NCBI RefSeq assembly: GCF_003073045.1
Contig: NC_037593.1
Span: forward strand, 18,280,725 to 18,344,724
Length of the DNA: 64,000 nucleotides
Direction: 5' to 3'
From: Pomacea canaliculata
Lineage: Eukaryota > Mollusca > Gastropoda > Architaenioglossa > Ampullariidae
Shown: positions 36,301-45,718 of the stretch, in pieces
How the letters are laid out: every line of letters starts with the position of its first letter
Position numbering within the stretch: position 1 is the first letter of the stretch
The notes under the pieces: model-generated
Seen by the model: the letters and a program-made list of their open reading frames with translations, nothing else
Databases searched by the model: none
Told to the model about the DNA's origin: nothing
Translations under genes and position numbers: made by a program

Positions 36301-39046
36301 TTGGTGTGTCTCAGAAGGAATGTCACCAGTCTCTCCTCTTGGTGTGTCTCAGAAGGAATGTCACCAGTCTCCTCCTCTTGGTGTGTCTCAGAAGGAATGT
36401 CACCAGTCTCCTCCTCTTGGTGTGTCTCAGAAGGAATGTCAGCAGTCTCCTCCTTTTGGTGTGCCTCCTCTTGGTGTGTCTCAGAAGGAATGTCACCAGT
36501 CTCCTCCTTTTGGTGTGCCTCCTCTTGGTGTGTCTCAGAAGGAATGTCACCAGTCTCCTCCTCTTGGTGTGTCTCAGAAGGAATGTCACCAGTCTCCTCC
36601 TCTTGGTGTGTCTCAGAAGGAATGTCACCAGTCTCCTCCTCTTGGTGTGTCTCAGAAGGAATGTCACCAGTCTCCTCCTTTTGGTGTGTCTCAGAAGGAA
36701 TGTCACCAGTCTCCTCCTCTTGGTGTGGCTCCTTTTGGTGTGTCTCAGAAGGAACGTCACCAGTCTCCTCGTCTGGGTGTAATTCTGCTTGTTCGTCGTG
36801 AAAACCGTCGCCGTGATGAGTTTCTCTCGACACTTTATCAACATTGTCTGGATGGTCGGATGTCTGGCCATCTTCTTGCACGAGTAGTTCACCTGCTACG
36901 TCTTGCCCTGCCTCACCTGACTCCTCGCCGTCTGCACCTGAACCGTCGGCATCAACAGCTTTCCTTTGGTCAGAAGTGGAAGATGCCTTATCTGCTTCAT
37001 CATCGATGTTCATGTCATTCGACAGCGGGTCTCCATTTGTATTGTCCACACCATCTAACAAGTGCGCTAGATCGGTAGATGAACGTTCTTGAGAGGCTTC
37101 TGCCGCTGGTTCTGCTGAAACAGGTGAGCAGGTTGTGGGGTTTTTTCTTTTCTTAGTTACAGGATGAGGGTTTGTTGACATCATCAGGAGCAAACAAGGG
37201 GTGAGTGCACTCAGCGTAATGCTTACTTTCCACGTGTAATCAGAGTGCAAATCGCGGTGAGCAGTCCAACCAAGACAACAAAAGAAATGAAGTGCGAGCG
37301 GTCGTGGGCTGCTGACAACGTTCACCGTGCATGCTGTGAGGTGCGAAGCTCTCTACACTACCATGCAAAGGTCACATCGGGGTCAAGGAGGTCACCGCAC
37401 TCCACTCACAAATGAACGCTCATGCAACTGTTGGTGAACAACTCTAGCGTTTTGGCCAGAATAGCCAGTATACTCAACCTGTTCTCCAACCATTCATAAT
37501 TTAAACCCTTCATAACATTTTTATAAATTTTACTCTGTTCTTTTGTCTTTGTCAGTCTGTACCTCTGACAAATATTTCATATACGTTTTTCAGTCTTTTT
37601 GTTTGTAGAGAAGTAAAGACCCTTTGAACACCAAAAGGTCATGCAACAAAACAGTTACGAGTATGTTTGATCATGATACATATTACTGAATTATACTTCG
37701 TGGGACGCATTAGACTGCCGGCCTGTCTCTGTTCGTTCCCTGGTACACGTGCACACACGCATAAAAGCAGTGAACAACACCAAGAGACCATTAGGTGAAA
37801 AAAACAATACAACACTTGTATCTGCTTGAACCAAAAATTAAGCCAACGTGACCTGTAAATGGCAACTGGGACAAACCCATGACAACTAGTGATAAATACA
37901 AAGTAACTACACGATGACATCAACTGAGGGAAGAAGTCAGGACTGACATGCCATTTTCGTGCAATTCTCGTGTAAATGAAAAAACTCATTTCAAGGGACT
38001 GCAGACGAGCTATGCATGAGTGAGTACTGAGTTGTTCTTGAAAAAAGAAAACTCAGGTGCTTCATCATTTAGTGTTATCGACGTGCGCAGTCTACAGGCT
38101 GTCTTCTACTTCTTGCTTACAGACAGCAGCTAGTCATTGGCATTACACACCTACTAGACTGTATTGTAACATCAACTAGTCTGTGTTATAACACCAGCTA
38201 GACTGCATTACACACCTACTAGACTGTATTATAACATCAACTAGTCTGTATTATATCAACTAGTCTGTCTTATAACACCAACTAGACTGCATTACACACC
38301 AGCTAGACATGTTACTAGTCTGCATTACACACCAGCTAGACGTCGGGCAACAACCACAAACAACAAAACCAAGCCATGCATTTTTTGTGAAGCAGTTTTC
38401 AAGACTAAAAGCACCACGAAGACAAAGTAATATAAAATATAGATTGTTGATTAGTGTCCTGTCACTTAGCTCTTTAAATATGTCTGCATATAACATTCTG
38501 CTATTAAAATAGTTTAAACAATAAGAGTAATGCTTTTTAAAACCATGGATGGAATGCATACAAACATGAATAAAAGTCTGTTTTTATTCCTACAGACAAT
38601 GCAAACCTGTTAATTGTAGCTTAGATAACAAAATACATAACACTAACATTGACATGATCATGATAACTGACTACTTGTGTTTTCAAAATTAACTGATTTA
38701 AATAAAATAAGTTTCAGATTATGTTTTAAGTCGGAATCTCAAGAAATCTTTACGATTCATGTAATATGACTAAAGCTAGAGCTGTTGGCAGGGTTAGGCT
38801 GAAAACTAATAAATAATTACCTGAGAGAAGGGGGCAATGCCCGCTACAGACTGAAAATAAAAAAATACACAAAACATGATTCACTCCAACGGTGTGTTTA
38901 CGTGACTGACCTTTGTCCTTGTCCTTGTCCTTGTCCTCGGTTCCCGCAGTTTTTTCTCCCTTTGGATCCTCTTTCGGGGAGTCGTCACCCTGATTGTCTT
39001 CCGCTTCCTGAACACAGTCAGACCGTGAAAACATCAGGCCATCCAT
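27327..39046 (-). CDS. Uncharacterised Lys/Asp-rich protein (282-residue short form)
   Basis: Six exons in gene order, 39046-38911, 29442-29337, 28818-28740, 28168-28029, 27854-27702 and 27561-27327, all bounded by GT-AG, join without a frame break into exactly 283 codons including the stop. The first exon is acidic/basic and ends in Lys-Asp repeats (EDKDKDKDK). Exon 2 is a charged helix (REFFKEELKRLEDSLKKE). The middle reads FNSLAPYYDTHTPRFLINL, then GHTSRRTAQGLCDPWVDLC. A His/Lys-rich linker (KHHGHKQHEHKNK) is followed by a C-terminal helical part, KVEADYKRTRQDFYRLDLDK and AYLQNTPGSRRAVNECV. No signal peptide or membrane segment is seen. I do not recognise the family. The conserved-looking middle and C-terminal parts argue for a real intracellular protein. 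The link between exon 1 and exon 2 spans 9.5 kb and rests on phase and splice sites only; the giant exon at 32928-37114 may be included in longer transcripts. Confidence 0.5.
29642..30355. repeat. 23-bp tandem (minisatellite) array, about 31 copies
   Basis: The consensus unit is ACGAACGTTAGRCTAAC followed by a six-base spacer (ATTAAA, ATGAGA or ACGAGA). GTTAG-R-CTAAC inside each unit is a perfect odd palindrome and AACGTT a second one. Units with A or G at the variable position are arranged in blocks, suggesting recent local amplification. The array lies upstream of exon 2 of the uncharacterised minus-strand gene, inside its long intron. Confidence 0.5.
30356..32927. other. Intron/intergenic DNA, one doubtful minus-strand open frame
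   Basis: Mostly AT-rich. On the minus strand, 32081-31728 stays open for 117 codons, with an acceptor-like TTTCAG just upstream. It reads KYRGVRWGRGGICGPDLYVD near its end. I recognise no family and see no downstream donor that joins it to the neighbouring exons, so it is not called as a gene. Confidence 0.5.
32928..37114 (-). CDS. Giant glutamate-rich repeat exon (about 1,395 codons)
   Basis: On the minus strand an acceptor (TTTCAG before 37114) and a donor (CTGTCAG/GTGACT at 32928) bound 4,187 bases that read almost entirely as one acidic protein. The segments in order are a Ser/Asp/Gly-rich head (about 37114-36790), array B of THQEEETGDIPSE units and array A of EEPQQEEDNAEIQ units. A non-repeat acidic part (34340-33450) is followed by a Ser/Arg/Thr-rich basic tail (REKVPKRSPSGRRQRDEP) ending CRPSCLS. 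Both borders are phase 1 and match exon 1 (39046-38911) and exon 2 (29442) of the flanking gene, so it could be a cassette exon. Alternatively it is a separate gene starting at ATG 37184 (MMSTNPHPVTKKRKN). One repeat unit near 36331 is a base short and shifts the frame; without that loss the exon fits perfectly. No known domain is seen; the function is unknown. Confidence 0.5.
34345..35435 (-). repeat. Coding tandem array A, EEPQQEEDNAEIQ-type units
   Basis: About 25 diverged units of 36-42 bp encode variants of (T/P)(H/Q)QEE(D/N)NAEIQ(A/L/G)EE. The reading frame stays open through all units. Divergence between units is much greater than in the neighbouring array B, so this array is older or evolves under less homogenisation. 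Confidence 0.5.
35505..36775 (-). repeat. Coding tandem array B, THQEEETGDIPSE units of 39 and 54 bp
   Basis: Nearly identical 39-bp units alternate irregularly with 54-bp units that carry an extra AHQKE block. Differences are mostly single substitutions (GDIPSE/SDVPSE, GD/AD). One unit starting at about 36321 has 38 bp. The high similarity points to recent expansion by unequal exchange or slippage. Confidence 0.5.
37185..38910. other. Intron DNA with a short degenerate repeat
   Basis: No coding frame is supported. On the minus strand 37190-37325 stays open upstream of the ATG at 37184, but it contains no convincing start. The only structured sequence is the CTAGTCTG/CTAGACTG repeat at 38150-38345. 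Confidence 0.5.
38150..38345. repeat. Degenerate tandem repeat with alternating CTAGACTG / CTAGTCTG
   Basis: Short units such as ACCTACTAGACTGTATTATA and ACATCAACTAGTCTG repeat about eight times with variable spacing. ACTAGT is itself palindromic, so the tract could form small cruciforms. It lies in the long first intron of the uncharacterised minus-strand gene. Confidence 0.5.
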
Positions 39047-40904
39047 TTTTGATTTAAAAACACTGCCTCTAAAAATAAACGATGTCACGAGGTCAAATGG
39101 CAAAGGTCACAAGGGCACCTCATGTCACTGACAACTCAATTAGCTCAAATGGTTGATGATAAAAAGCTTGGAGCGGCCTGCATGGATTCTTTCCATCACC
39201 CACTCATCGCTGATTACCTCCAAAAAAACAAATTTTACCATGACAACAGAGAAAGAAACTCGTTATTCGTGTGCATTATATTTGGACAGGAAGATTGCAG
39301 TTATTCCGGAGAGTGTGGAGAGAGCAAGGTCGGGTGGACGAGGTCAGGAGAGGAGAGAATACAGTGCGGGTAGGGGGAGACAGACATGGGGGACAAGAGA
39401 GGGACTACATCCTGCTGGTCATCATGCGGGCATCACACAGTCTACATTCCTGATGACTGCTGACGTACTGAGTGATGTGACGTTTCCAGGCCTATGACGT
39501 CATGCAGAGTCACGTGGTGTTTTCACGCGCCTGACTTCTTGTCTTTGTCACATTGTGCGAAACGTCCTCTGGCTGCTGGTCTTCAAGTCTTTACTTGCCT
39601 GTTACTCAGTCGGAAGCCATAACGGGTTAAGACCAGTGTGACCCCGGGTCGTGTAGTCTGGGAGCCACCCTGACAGCGTCCCTCCACCCACGTCAACCCC
39701 CACTTTCACATCCTCCTGACAAGGCTTGACGAGGGGCTCTGTACCACGACCTGTGAGGACGTGTTTATCTACGCGTGGCTCCACGGTTCATTAACCTCTT
39801 TGTTGCCCTTCATTCACTTTTTTTTTAAAGGTAGATGTCAGTGGGGTGTGTTCGATACCCCCAAGGTCTATAAACATTCCATCAGTATTTCAAATGATGA
39901 TATTGGTAAAGAAAATTGTGGGAGATCCAAACAATAAAAGATCATTATTTCCTGCTGGTCTGCATAGCGCCATTTTTGTGAAGGAACAAAGTCACGTGGC
40001 ACCTATGTGTGTGTGTAGAGTGAGTGAGCAGGCAAGAGAGGATACGTGTGTGTACACGTGCAAGTCCCTCTGTACTCGTGCATCTGCCTGCGTTTGTACG
40101 TGTCAGAGACATCATCATTCAGGACAGAAGCTTGTTCCGCATCTTGCACACCTGAGCAGGACTTTGGGTTTGTTCCTGTCCACATTACCTGGAGTCCAGC
40201 GATGCATGCAGAAAGCTGAGATGTTAATTAAGTCTAATGGACATCGCAGACAGCGGCAGATGCTAATGAGGCGAGAGGAATTTTCGAGCACACCACGGAC
40301 AGCTAGAAAGACTGGAGAGAAGGAGAGAGGAAAAAATACACAGAGACAAGAACATACAAACGCGTGCATGTACACGCAAGGACAGCCAGACAGATGGACA
40401 GACAGACAGAAAGAGATGAGAGAAATCTGTTTTAATGCATTGATTAATATTGTTCTGTCGGTGGAGATGAGGTCGTATTAAAAAAAAGGATCGATTAAAT
40501 TCCTTCTCATTCAAACCCTTGCCCAAGCCCTTCATCATTACCTTAAATACCCGGTTAAAAAAGCAAAAAAAAAAAATTATAATAATAAAATAAAAATAAA
40601 ATAAAATGCTGACGCAGTTTAAGCAAAAGACATAAACGAAATGATTATGGCGAAGAAACCCTGAAATTAGAAATTTGATTTAAACTTGAGTCGACTACTT
40701 TTTTTTTTTCTTTCGCATTTTACAGCTGATGTGCTTCCCTCCACACGCATTTGCGCCAGTGTGTGTGTTGCTCCGTCAGAGGAAGACAAACAGTGAAGAA
40801 CAAACAACAGGCAATACAGACAACTATTGCTTTAAACGATCTTCTGTTGACAACCGCCTTCTGCCAAACATTGGGTGGCGAAAGGAAAATATGTTGTGTG
40901 TGGA
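39047..40904. other. Upstream region of the uncharacterised gene, no further gene seen
   Basis: A 211-codon open stretch at 39846-40481 on the plus strand is composed largely of TG/CA and GA-rich low-complexity sequence. It has no domain and is not supported. The bases just right of 39046 should hold the 5' leader and promoter of the minus-strand gene. Confidence 0.5.
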
Positions 40905-41030
40905 AAGCAGGCTTCACTGGGTGCCGGGTGGCTGAGGTTTCCGCCAGCGCCTCACGTCGCTGATCAAAGAACTCACCTTGGACAGGTGCAGGATCGATTC
41001 CCCCGAGTTCGCGCATCGACACCGACCACA
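40905..41030 (+). mobile_element. tRNA-related SINE
   Basis: A box A-like GGTGGCTGAGGTTT is followed about 55 bases later by a box B-like GGATCGATTCCCCCGAG, close to the tRNA consensus. The intervening sequence cannot form a proper anticodon arm, so it is a SINE head rather than a tRNA gene. It differs from the SINEs at 9375 and 47008. Confidence 0.5.
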
Positions 41031-41682
41031 TTAAACCACAAGCAGGAAAAAAGCACAGGTGTGCATACCCGATCACACATACACGCGCGCGTACACACAC
41101 ACATAGAGTATTCCCAGCTCGCACACTCACACGATCATCTCAAGGATCCACTGAGAATTTCAAATACCTGAAGAGTTCTAATCACCTGCACATTCAAGAC
41201 AACATAAAGCCAGGGGTTTGTTTTCTCTTTTCTTTTGTCCTTTCCCTCCCGAGCTCCCCCGTGTGATTTATGTTGGGTACAAACAGTAATTTACAACTCG
41301 TACACCTCTCAAAGCTCGCAGGTGTTTGTCCCACTGAGTGAGAAAAGGAAGTGTACCCGACAGATCATTGTCTAACTTAGAATTCTTCAGTTTTGTCGTT
41401 GCGGACGTATTCATTATAATAATGTTACAAATAATGGAAGAGAAGGACGGTTGTGCCTGTCGTTAGCCCTGACACTGCTGTGTCCTCACCTGCTAGCGGC
41501 AATCGTGTCGGGTACTACACGAGACTATCCACCCGGATATCTCACCCTGACAAAATGCTTCTTATCCGGATAGTATCTCACTGACAGAATGAAGACAAAG
41601 TGGCAGTTAGATTTTCTTTCTTTCTTGCGTGGTCTTAGTCATACCCGACCTTCTAAAAATATTCACTCAATATTTCATTTAT

Positions 41683-41713
<31 letters not shown>

Positions 41714-42700
41714 AACAGTGTAGCGCCATGTCAGTTGTAGGTCTGCATATTTCTATCCCCACACCCAGGGTGTGCTATCTCCTCAATACACTAACAGTCA
41801 CTCTGTTGAGGGTGGCAGCTACTTGAATGTCCCAGAGAGAGAGAGATAGGTGGGAGTGTCATTTGACCTGTATGCAAACACACAGCCAAGCAACGAGTCC
41901 TGTCCTTCCCCCACACACTTCCCCCCTACACTTGTGACTTTATTATGTCGCCCTCCCTCTAGTCCTCGACAAACAAACGCTCCCCTGTTATAAGCACAAA
42001 GTTCCCTAGATTACTGACCCCAAATCTTTGATGAGAAAAAATAATGTCAGGCTAACGGTTGTTCTTCTCTAAGTGATCTCTCCTACCCCACCTCTAACAA
42101 TTCCTCCTCTCCCTTGTCTGTGTGTGCGGGAAAGAGAGAAAAGGAATGGGAGGAATAAACTTTACAGTTTCTAAACCAATCATTAAAATTTGACATTATT
42201 GTCAGACCACCTTAATTAATGTGATCCTTAAAAGGTCAGTTTGAACACGACCAAAGCTCTCTGCTCCTGACAGAGTTCGGTCGGCACCAGTTCTGCTACA
42301 GGTCAACTCAAACTGTTGTTCACCTTCTCACGTGCAATCAGGACGTAAACAGGAAATCGTTACGTCTAACGAGTCTTTAGAAAAGGTTCAGCAATGTCGA
42401 GTATAATTATACTTCCCTCTATAACTGTACTTCACTCACTACTTATCATGTAGTCTGTTGACTTTATTATCAGAATACTTTAGACAGACAGACAAGGGGA
42501 GAGAGACAAGCTTATGAGAGAGGTTTTCAAATACGAATTATTTGGTTGCCATGCGACTACCTTCGTGGCCCGCAATAAAACTGAAAATTTGAATGAACGA
42601 TCCTTATACCTATTTGAGTTCATTTACTCTCGAGAAAAGGTTTTCTACTCAACTTTTTTTTGAGTGCCAAGACTGAGTGTCTGCCTGTTACGACTGTCGG
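41031..42700. other. Intergenic, no gene seen
   Basis: CT and CA microsatellites at 41683-41713 and a GA run at 41835-41846 are seen. No coding frame is supported. Confidence 0.5.
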
Positions 42701-44206
42701 CGATAAATGATTAACGATGAGTCGTCTAGAGAACTGGTGGCGGGCCCGTTACACTGTGACGACAGTTAGCGTGCAGGGACTGTGTTAGCGGGGATTTACC
42801 TGAGGACTGACCTCACCAGGTGTAGTCTGGGAGGCTGTTAGCGTGAAGTAACTGTACTAACTGTGCTAACCAGTCCTTGCTAACGGACTGTACTCTTAAC
42901 ACTGACCTGGCGCTCTTCATCCGCCATCTTATCGTGCCGACGACGTTGTCAGCAGCAGACGACCACGACGACTCGTCAGACGACGTGAGCGACACCACGA
43001 GGACGAAGAGGGGCGTCGTGAGAGAGAGAGAGAGGGAGGAAGTGTGTGTATGGAAGTGGGGGAGGGTGTTGGTGGTGGTGGTGGTGGTGGTGGTGGTGGT
43101 GGCAGCTAGGGACCACAGTCGTTGTAAGGTTCCAGACGTCGTTCCTGTGTTTTGCAGACGACGGGACGATCGAGTTCTTGCTCAGGTAAAATCACTCCGC
43201 TGTTCCCCCCTCGCCGTGCCGACTGCGTCAGACATAATAAGCGTCTCCCCGTCGCTGTGGAGACCAGCGTCGGCCTACGGACCTTTTGTTAGGTGAGTTG
43301 TGATTGGTCGACTTTCGGCAAAGCCGGCGACGCTGTCGAACCGGTGAACCGGACTGAGGAGTCTCAGTGTGTAGGGACACTCACATCGACTGGGTTATAT
43401 CCGGGTGTTGCAAAAGCCGTAACTCTACCCCGTGACACCAGCTAATTATTATGTCAGTCGGCGTGCTCTTGTCAGGGTGTGCACCCGACGTACCCAGCAA
43501 ACCGCCGGCAGTGGTGTGTTTGGATGGCAGACGTTCGCAATCATCGACAGGTCATGGAAGTAAACGTGTTTAGGTAACACACGCACGGATAGAACTAACA
43601 GACAGATAACAATCAGGTGTAGCTACTAATCAATGCAGGTGAAGATCGTTGAATTACCTGATGTAACGATTAATCCATGCTGCAACGATACATTGAGTTA
43701 CCTGATGTAACTACTGATTATTGCAGGCGTTGATCTATGAGGTACCCAAGGTACTTGGCACACCGTGTCTATAAAAGTTCGGATTCCGTGTCATGTACAT
43801 ACGACGGTGAGAGTTGGGGGTGGCTGGGGTGGCTGGGGTGAGTTGAGGGTGGCTTGGGGTGAGTTGAGGGTGGCTGGGGTAGCTGGGGTGAGGAGGGGAT
43901 AGTTGTCAATGTTCCTGTCAGTCGCCTCCCTCTCTGGCCAGGTGCCATCCCCTCCACTAGTCACAGCAGCCACGGCGCGAGGTCCGCTGGGATGTCACGT
44001 GCCACGCACCGCGACTCCAGGCTACATCGTGTGCGTGATGGAGCGAACTTCCGCCTATAGCTGCACTGAGTGGGAACAACGACTAAGTGATGACACTGGC
44101 TGAAAGGTAATATTCACCGGAAATCTTGGTCGGTGACTGAATGGAAGCACTTATTGAGTAATAGCATTAACTACATGGAAACACCGATTCAGTAATAATA
44201 CTGACA
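42701..44206. other. CpG- and G-rich region, possible promoter or first exon
   Basis: The stretch 42900-43350 is unusually rich in CG dinucleotides and CGACGAC-type repeats compared with the AT-rich surroundings, and carries a GGT repeat at 43071-43101. A 139-codon plus-strand frame at 42877-43296 crosses the simple repeat and has no recognisable domain. It could be the promoter or first exon of a gene whose other exons I cannot identify. Confidence 0.5.
43804..43900 (+). repeat. G-rich minisatellite (GGTGGCTGGGGTGAGTT units)
   Basis: Units of GGTGGCTGGGGT and GAGTTGAGGGTGGC repeat, giving many closely spaced runs of three or four G. The plus strand could form G-quadruplexes. It sits just right of the CpG-rich patch. 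Confidence 0.5.
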
Positions 44207-45718
44207 CAGTCACGTCCAAGCACAAACCAAACAAAACGACATGCATTACTCTTCATCTTTAATTTCACAAGAGCATGGCATGAGGAATGTAACTTTCTCC
44301 TTCTGTCGTAGTTACCTCCTCTGATGCTACAGTCTTTCATTTCTGCTAGATAGAGAGAGTTCTCTCCCCTTCTTCCTTTTTGAGGGGTGGGGTGGGGGTA
44401 TGGGTCTGACACGGGAACGAACCAAAGACATTCTTCTTCAAAATCGACATTAACTCGACATTTATTAATTAATTTATTTAATGTTTATGTCTTCGCTATT
44501 AATTTATAAATTTGAGTGGCATTTATTCGATCTTAATATAATTGTTTAATTATTTGACAGTAAGCTTATATAATAATCATATAAAATAATTATATAAAAC
44601 AAAACATAAAATGTACAGGTAAGCTGACATAAACACGTTTTTTCTCTCGGTATAACCACTCACCACTCACCCTGTCACACGCGCGCGCATGCGCTGTCAA
44701 GCATACACGCTCACACACGTATAACACAGTCTCCCTATCCACATTCAGCCACACTTCTAACAATCTCTTTGTACCAATTAATTTGGAGACCAAAGCGAGC
44801 CAGATGTCAGGATGTACAAATGATAGATTTCCAGCTGATGCTCATTCAAGTGTGTACAGAGTTAAATCTCGGTAAAAGATTGGTCAAGAATGTCTTTCTT
44901 TGGGTCCAGTCGATGTTTCAGCTCCTCCTTCTCCACTGAAAGGGGGGAAAACACTCATTTAAACAGAAAAGAGAAACGTTGAAACAAGTTTTTCTGAGGG
45001 TCCTGGCAGTGGTTAAATATTCAGTCAGGTGTTTGTGTGTGTGTATGTGTGTGTGAGAGAGAGAGAAAAAAAAAATTTGTTTAAGCTAGATTTCATTTAC
45101 AACTCTTGGCTTAGGTCCCAGTAAGACCCACAAGGCATGTTAGCTGTCATGAAAGCCAGTCCCGCGGATTTTATGTTCACCATTTTACCCGACAATAACT
45201 AACTGTTTCTGTAAAGTTCAAGAAACGCAACCGATATACTGTAATCTGGGGAATCGCTATTAGTGCGCATGACCAGAAGACGCTAACCTGACTTCCGGAA
45301 ACACAAAAAGATCATGACCAGACAGAAGAAGAGGCGAACGAGAAGGAAGAGAGAAAAAGACAACAATGAACAGGACGAAGAGCCAGGGACAGATAATCCT
45401 TACGGAAGTAAGCCTGACGAGGGAAGTTGTAGTGGACCATGAGGAAGATGACGACCCCAACGATGATCAGCACAAGGATGCCAAAGACGATACCCAGCCA
45501 CCACAGATTGAATGCTGCCTGCTGCACGGGCTCTGCCTCTGGGGGAAGGAAATCCAAAGCATATATTTCTTGGTAAAAGCTTATTTTTAGAATAGTATGT
45601 GACAATATTTGTAAATTATTTACGAGTCAGACTGTCCGGAAAAGTTATTTATTTAGCAAAGACATTTGCGCGGACACACATACACACGCACGTATAAAAT
45701 ACAAAGGGTGTATGCATA
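44207..45718. repeat. Source copy of a segmental duplication (partner 62256-63531)
   Basis: From CACAGTCACGTCCAAGCACA to the GTGTATGCAT block, this interval is collinear with 62256-63531 at high identity, in the same orientation. It covers the 3' untranslated region, the tail exon and the membrane-helix exon of the Ig gene. An AT-rich block of about 200 bases (about 44404-44615) is present here and absent from the partner. Confidence 0.5.

Noticed and set aside
35445-36330. Minus-strand RRLVTFLLRHTK repeat protein
   Set aside because: It arises only by reading array B in the shifted frame after the one-base-short unit; the acidic frame is open on both sides and matches the neighbouring arrays.
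34350-36801. Long plus-strand open frames of 200-530 codons opposite the acidic repeats
   Set aside because: They are the antisense of in-frame 39-bp coding repeats; the Cys/Ser/Leu-rich translations have no start context, domain or splice support.
39846-40481. 211-codon plus-strand open frame
   Set aside because: It is built from TG/CA and GA-rich low-complexity sequence with no domain, signal peptide or plausible splice partner.
42877-43296. 139-codon plus-strand frame in the CpG-rich patch
   Set aside because: It crosses a GGT microsatellite (poly-Val) and has no recognisable domain; kept only as a possible first-exon region.
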